From assembly GCA_964459995.1 (NCBI GenBank), contig CAYWOR010000001.1, positions 275,972-339,971 on the forward strand: a stretch of 64,000 bases of DNA. Direction: 5' to 3'. The notes beneath the pieces are model-generated. The model searched no databases. It saw only the letters and a list, made by a program, of their open reading frames with translations, and was not told where the DNA came from. The stretch is from CAZSHG01 sp964459995 (lineage in GTDB: Bacteria; UBP14; UBA6098). The stretch's first letter is position 1. Each line of letters opens with the position of its first letter. The translations under genes and the position numbers were made by a program. This document shows positions 61,048 to 64,000 of this stretch, piece by piece.

Positions 61048-61515
61048 TTACTTTTTCATCGCTCCAATCAGTGTTTCAATTTCCGCTCCGCTTCCGCTTG
61101 TCAGGATTATGTTGTAAAAATCTCCCGATTTTGAGGCATCGCGCCCTAGTCGAAGGGGGATCCCAGCAATTGCGGGCAATCCTGACAATTTCAGTTCGAA
61201 TATCGGCGAAAGGTCGATAGAGGCCGTAAATCCGCGTGTTTTTTCGATTGCAGAGCTTTTCGGATAGCCGAAAAACAGGGTCTCCTTCGCGTCGATTCTT
61301 CGATATTCGATGTTTTTCAAGGGGCAGTTATCCGCATATCCAATAACAACGGCAATTTTTGTGCCGAGCAACTCGTGCATTTTCTTCGCGATTTCGATTG
61401 CCGCCCCATCCGGATTAAGAGGCCATAAAATCGCGGTTTTATCGAGAAATTGTAAATCTGCCGGAAGTTCGAGACCGCCCTCCGGAATATTGCGGAGGGC
61501 TTTGTTTTCGAGCAT
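61048..61515 (-). CDS. Conserved-looking protein of unknown function
   Basis: The 155-residue product starts at ATG 61515, 20 nt after the glyA stop; an upstream GTG at 61533 would overlap glyA and a longer frame overlaps more. It has no signal peptide or membrane helix. It appears to be an alpha/beta protein (TAILWPLNPDGAAIEIAKKM, TKIAVVIGYADNCPLKN, GLPAIAGIPLRLG) with no family I can name. It is sandwiched between glyA and the tail-bearing glycosyltransferase gene (3-nt gap), so it is probably co-expressed. Confidence 0.6.
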   Translation of the reverse strand: MLENKALRNIPEGGLELPADLQFLDKTAILWPLNPDGAAIEIAKKMHELLGTKIAVVIGYADNCPLKNIEYRRIDAKETLFFGYPKSSAIEKTRGFTASIDLSPIFELKLSGLPAIAGIPLRLGRDASKSGDFYNIILTSGSGAEIETLIGAMKK

Positions 61516-61535
61516 TCGGCGAATCCATTCCACGC

Positions 61536-62777
61536 TTATGCAAGCTCCGGATAGATCGGGAAATCTGCGCAAAGCCGGACGACATCGCGATGAACGGCTT
61601 CTATTTCCGCCTTATTATCGACATTATCGATTACCCTATTGATAAGCGCGCCTATTTTTTCCATCTCCGCAGTTCCCATTCCACGCGTTGTAACGGCGGG
61701 CGTTCCGACACGGATACCGCTTGTAACAAAGGGTTTTTCGGGGTCGAAGGGGATTGTATTTTTATTCACCGTGATTGCGGCTTCGTCGAGGGTTTTCTCG
61801 ACGACTTTGCCCGTAAGCGCTTTCGGGCGCAAATCTACGAGCATAAGGTGGTTGTCGGTTCCACCGGAAACGAGGCGAAGCCCGCCGCTTTCGAGGGATT
61901 TCGCGAGAGCCTTCGCGTTGTCGAGAACCCTCTGTTGATATTGCCTGAATTCGGGTTTCATCGCCTCGCCGAAACATACCGCTTTCGCCGCGATAACGTG
62001 CATAAGCGGGCCGCCCTGCATTCCGGGCATGACCACCTTGTCGAGTTTTTTCGCGTGCTCTTCTTTGCAAAGCACCATTCCGCCGCGCGGGCCGCGAAGG
62101 GTTTTGTGTGTTGTTGTCGTAACATAATCGCAATAGGGAATCGGGCTTGGGTGTAGCCCCGCCGCGACTAATCCCGCAAAATGCGCCATGTCCGCGACAA
62201 GAATTGCACCGACCGAATCAGCAATCTCGCGGAATTTTGCGAAATCCCACCATCTCGGATAAGCGCTGGCACCCGTCATTATAAGCTTTGGCTTATGCTC
62301 ATTCGCGAGATCGGCGATTTCGGTGTAGTCGAGAGTTTCGGTTTCTTCTCTGACGCCGTATTGGACGATGTTGTATAGAATTCCGCTGAAATTGACCGGA
62401 TGGCCATGCGTGAGATGCCCGCCATGAGAGAGATTGAGGCCGAGAATGGTGTCTCCGGGTTGAAGCTCGGCGAAATAGACCGCCATATTCGCCTGCGAGC
62501 CGCTGTGCGGTTGGACATTGGCATGTTCTGCGCCGAAAAGTTTTTTAGCACGTTCGGTGGCGATATTCTCCGCGACATCGACGCAATCGCAACCGCCATA
62601 ATAGCGGCGTCCGGGGTAGCCCTCGGCGTATTTGTTGGTCATCACACAGCCGTTGGCCTCCATCACAGCGCGGGAGGTGTAATTCTCGCTCGCGATAAGT
62701 TCGAGACCCTCCTGCTGACGTTTGAGTTCGCACATCACCGCGTCGAAAATTTCGGCGTCATTTTTTAAATATTCCAT
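61536..62777 (-). CDS. glyA: Serine hydroxymethyltransferase
   Basis: This 413-residue PLP enzyme interconverts serine and glycine with tetrahydrofolate. The family blocks are ELKRQQEGLELIASENYTS, NKYAEGYPGRRYYGGC, PHSGSQANMAVYFA, the PLP-lysine region VTTTTHKTLRGPRGGM, and IPFDPEKPFVTSGIRVGTPAVTTRGM. A good ribosome site (GGAGG) precedes the ATG. It follows rpiB by 16 nt in the same run. GcvT at 31.2 kb uses the product. Confidence 0.97.
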   Translation of the reverse strand: MEYLKNDAEIFDAVMCELKRQQEGLELIASENYTSRAVMEANGCVMTNKYAEGYPGRRYYGGCDCVDVAENIATERAKKLFGAEHANVQPHSGSQANMAVYFAELQPGDTILGLNLSHGGHLTHGHPVNFSGILYNIVQYGVREETETLDYTEIADLANEHKPKLIMTGASAYPRWWDFAKFREIADSVGAILVADMAHFAGLVAAGLHPSPIPYCDYVTTTTHKTLRGPRGGMVLCKEEHAKKLDKVVMPGMQGGPLMHVIAAKAVCFGEAMKPEFRQYQQRVLDNAKALAKSLESGGLRLVSGGTDNHLMLVDLRPKALTGKVVEKTLDEAAITVNKNTIPFDPEKPFVTSGIRVGTPAVTTRGMGTAEMEKIGALINRVIDNVDNKAEIEAVHRDVVRLCADFPIYPELA

Positions 62778-62793
62778 TCTATCCTCCTATAAC

Positions 62794-63249
62794 TCATTGA
62801 TTATCTTCGAGTTGTGTCATTTCGTCCACTCTTCGGCGGTGACGTTCCTCGCCGGGTTTGTCGCCGTCGAAATCGGTGGAAAGGAAGATTTTCGCGATTT
62901 CGAGGGCGATTTGCGGGTCGATATGTTTTGCGCCAAGGCACAGGACATTGGCGTTGTTGTGTTTTCTCGCGGAGGCGGCGCGATGAATGTCGCATACGAG
63001 CGCGGCACGGATTCCTCGCACCTTATTGGCCGCGATTGACACACCTATTCCGGAGGTGCAGATTGCGATTCCGATATCGCATTCGCCCTTTGCGACTGCC
63101 TTTGCGACACGGGCGGCATGGATTGGATAATCGGCTGATTCCTCGCTGTTAGTCCCGAAATCGACTATTTCGTAGTCCGCGGAAAGCTCCTTTTTGAGGA
63201 ACTCTTTGAGCCTGAATCCGCCGTGGTCGCTTCCAATTGCAATTTTCAT
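62794..63249 (-). CDS. rpiB: Ribose 5-phosphate isomerase B
   Basis: This 151-residue enzyme interconverts ribulose and ribose 5-phosphate. It has the RpiB/LacAB blocks IAIGSDHGGFRLKEFL, DYPIHAARVAKAVAKGE, GIAICTSGIGVSIAANKV with the catalytic cysteine, and ARKHNNANVLCLGA. It heads the long minus-strand run and reads from a promoter whose -35 box lies in an inverted repeat at 63300-63311. Together with the phosphoribosyltransferase-like UbiA gene it may feed a pentose branch of the glycan. Confidence 0.95.
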   Translation of the reverse strand: MKIAIGSDHGGFRLKEFLKKELSADYEIVDFGTNSEESADYPIHAARVAKAVAKGECDIGIAICTSGIGVSIAANKVRGIRAALVCDIHRAASARKHNNANVLCLGAKHIDPQIALEIAKIFLSTDFDGDKPGEERHRRRVDEMTQLEDNQ

Positions 63250-63299
63250 TATCGAACCTTTTCAATCTATAATAAGTTAATAAATAAACCCATCGACAA

Positions 63300-63377
63300 C
63301 CCGAATGTCAAGGAGATATTCGGGAATTTGCGGAAACGGGGATATTTGTTGACATTCGGGGCAAATTCCTTATTTTG
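63300..63377. promoter_or_regulatory. Divergent promoter with interleaved inverted repeats
   Basis: CCCGAATGTCAA (63300-63311) is the exact inverse of TTGACATTCGGG (63349-63360), and GGAATTTGC (63323-63331) of GCAAATTCC (63361-63369). The right TTGACA with TATTTT at 63371-63376 (16 nt apart) forms a promoter for the plus-strand gene. The left copy, read on the minus strand, places TTGACA 57 nt before rpiB. Two symmetric promoters and an operator are therefore likely here. Confidence 0.6.
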
Positions 63378-63409
63378 TATCTGGGTTAATTTGATAGGGG
63401 AGAATTATC

Positions 63410-64000
63410 ATGCGAACTGCGATTATTTATTTGTTTTTCGCCCTTCTTGCGGGTTGTGCGTTTGCCGCGCCGGATTCCCTCGCCTGCCGCACGGTGGACT
63501 GGCTGGACGTGCCGGGAACTACCCTTGACTACGGCCCTTACGACCCGGGCGGTTACGCCTACAAAGGGCCATATCTCTGGGATATGGCTATGGGAGACTC
63601 CTTTCTCGTATGGTTGCCCGGAACAGATATTTACTATTTCATTAACCCGCTAAATCAGACAGAGGTAGAAACGACATTGAGTCGGGATTTTGGTTCAATG
63701 AGCGCCAGGGGAGTAGCTTTATCTGATTCCTTTACTTTTATGGGGGGGGGAGGGCAAATTAATAGTAAACTTTATTCTGAAGACTCGTTAACCTTTCTCG
63801 ATATGCTTTATATTCCTCTCGCTTCCTTTTATTACGCGAAAATTCGCGATAGCCTGCTCTTTACGGCCAGCACGGATGTTTACGGCCTCCATTGCGTCAA
63901 CATCGCCAATCCCGAATCGATTTTCGTCGTTTGCACTGCTCCGTGTTTCTTCGGCGGCTGTGGTATGGAGGTAATCGACAGCTTCGTTTTCATCGCCTCA
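63410..64000 (+). CDS. Secreted repeat or propeller-like protein, 3' truncated by window
   Basis: I read this frame directly from ATG 63410, which follows AGGGGAGAA; it stays open for 197 codons to the window edge. The leader is RTAIIYLFFALLAGCAFA: it fits either signal peptidase I cleavage after AFA or a lipobox (LAGC), so the mature form is uncertain. The visible part (SFLVWLPGTDIYYFI, LSDSFTFMGGGG, DSLLFTASTDVYGLHCVNIANPE) has repeated beta elements like LVIVD-type propellers of surface proteins. An in-frame run of nine G (63742-63750) encodes a Gly stretch. Confidence 0.72.
   Translation, partial: MRTAIIYLFFALLAGCAFAAPDSLACRTVDWLDVPGTTLDYGPYDPGGYAYKGPYLWDMAMGDSFLVWLPGTDIYYFINPLNQTEVETTLSRDFGSMSARGVALSDSFTFMGGGGQINSKLYSEDSLTFLDMLYIPLASFYYAKIRDSLLFTASTDVYGLHCVNIANPESIFVVCTAPCFFGGCGMEVIDSFVFIAS

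Noticed and set aside
63300..63369. RNA pseudoknot from the interleaved repeats
   Set aside because: The right arms abut with no loop, so a single RNA could not form both 12-bp and 9-bp helices together; a DNA operator fits better.
8112..63750. G or C runs of 7-9 (8112, 15706, 21456, 22524, 32357, 53857, 55371, 56802, 63742) as phase-variation switches
   Set aside because: About two runs of eight or more are expected by chance in 64 kb at balanced composition; about four are seen. Without read-level length variation this is not evidence.
1..64000. tRNA, rRNA, transposase, integrase or prophage genes
   Set aside because: None found on reading the intergenic gaps and the translated frames; all long gaps are described.

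Overview
The window looks like a contig from an uncultured bacterium of the FCB (Fibrobacteres-Chlorobi-Bacteroidetes) side of the tree, in the style of the WOR-3, Cloacimonetes, Zixibacteria or Fermentibacteria genomes. This placement is inferred. The evidence is several secreted proteins ending in a PNPFN-type C-terminal sorting domain, PorV/PorQ-like barrels, Bacteroidetes-like promoters (TTG, about 19 nt, then TAnnTTT) and a diderm cell-wall gene set. No rRNA, tRNA, CRISPR array or transposase was found.

Region 1 (1-26.4 kb, plus strand) is an envelope and secretion block. It opens with three large modular secreted proteins (the first cut by the window edge). Next comes a tight gene run at 6.7-15.5 kb: a KPEP-rich protein, a membrane-anchored coiled coil, an outer-membrane barrel, a lipoprotein, AMP nucleosidase, a porin-like protein, a membrane protein, a barrel carrying three glycogen-binding (CBM48-like) modules, and a small single-module companion. 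Two tandem paralogous secreted propellers follow. The second has lost its C-terminal sorting domain and is followed by an island of about 11% G+C. A PorV/PorQ-like barrel, an M23 peptidase and a lipoprotein close the block.

Region 2 (26.4-34 kb) is a type IV pilus block: prepilin peptidase, a TPR-containing GT-C-like membrane protein and two prepilins on opposite strands. Both prepilins have a sigma-54 promoter and share a palindromic upstream motif, which suggests one enhancer-binding protein controls both. ttcA-like, comB-like and gcvT genes lie between them. Beside the second prepilin sits a 214-nt element in which four perfect helices close a four-way junction with no unpaired junction bases. 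This is the most unusual object in the window.

Region 3 (34-43 kb) holds a 989-aa secreted repeat protein, a flavodoxin, a FetAB-type exporter, signal peptidase I and an orphan hybrid histidine kinase.

Region 4 (43-63.3 kb, minus strand) contains the rod-shape operon mreC-mreD-mrdA-rodA. Upstream of it is a nearly gapless run of 17 genes, from rpiB and glyA through a glycan assembly cluster (several glycosyltransferases, epimerases, a deacetylase, a UbiA-type prenyltransferase, a WecA/TagO-type transferase) to accA, a 56-aa Trm112-like gene and a PTS EIIA gene, ending at a terminator. Region 5 (63.3-64 kb) is a divergent promoter with interleaved inverted repeats and the start of another secreted protein.
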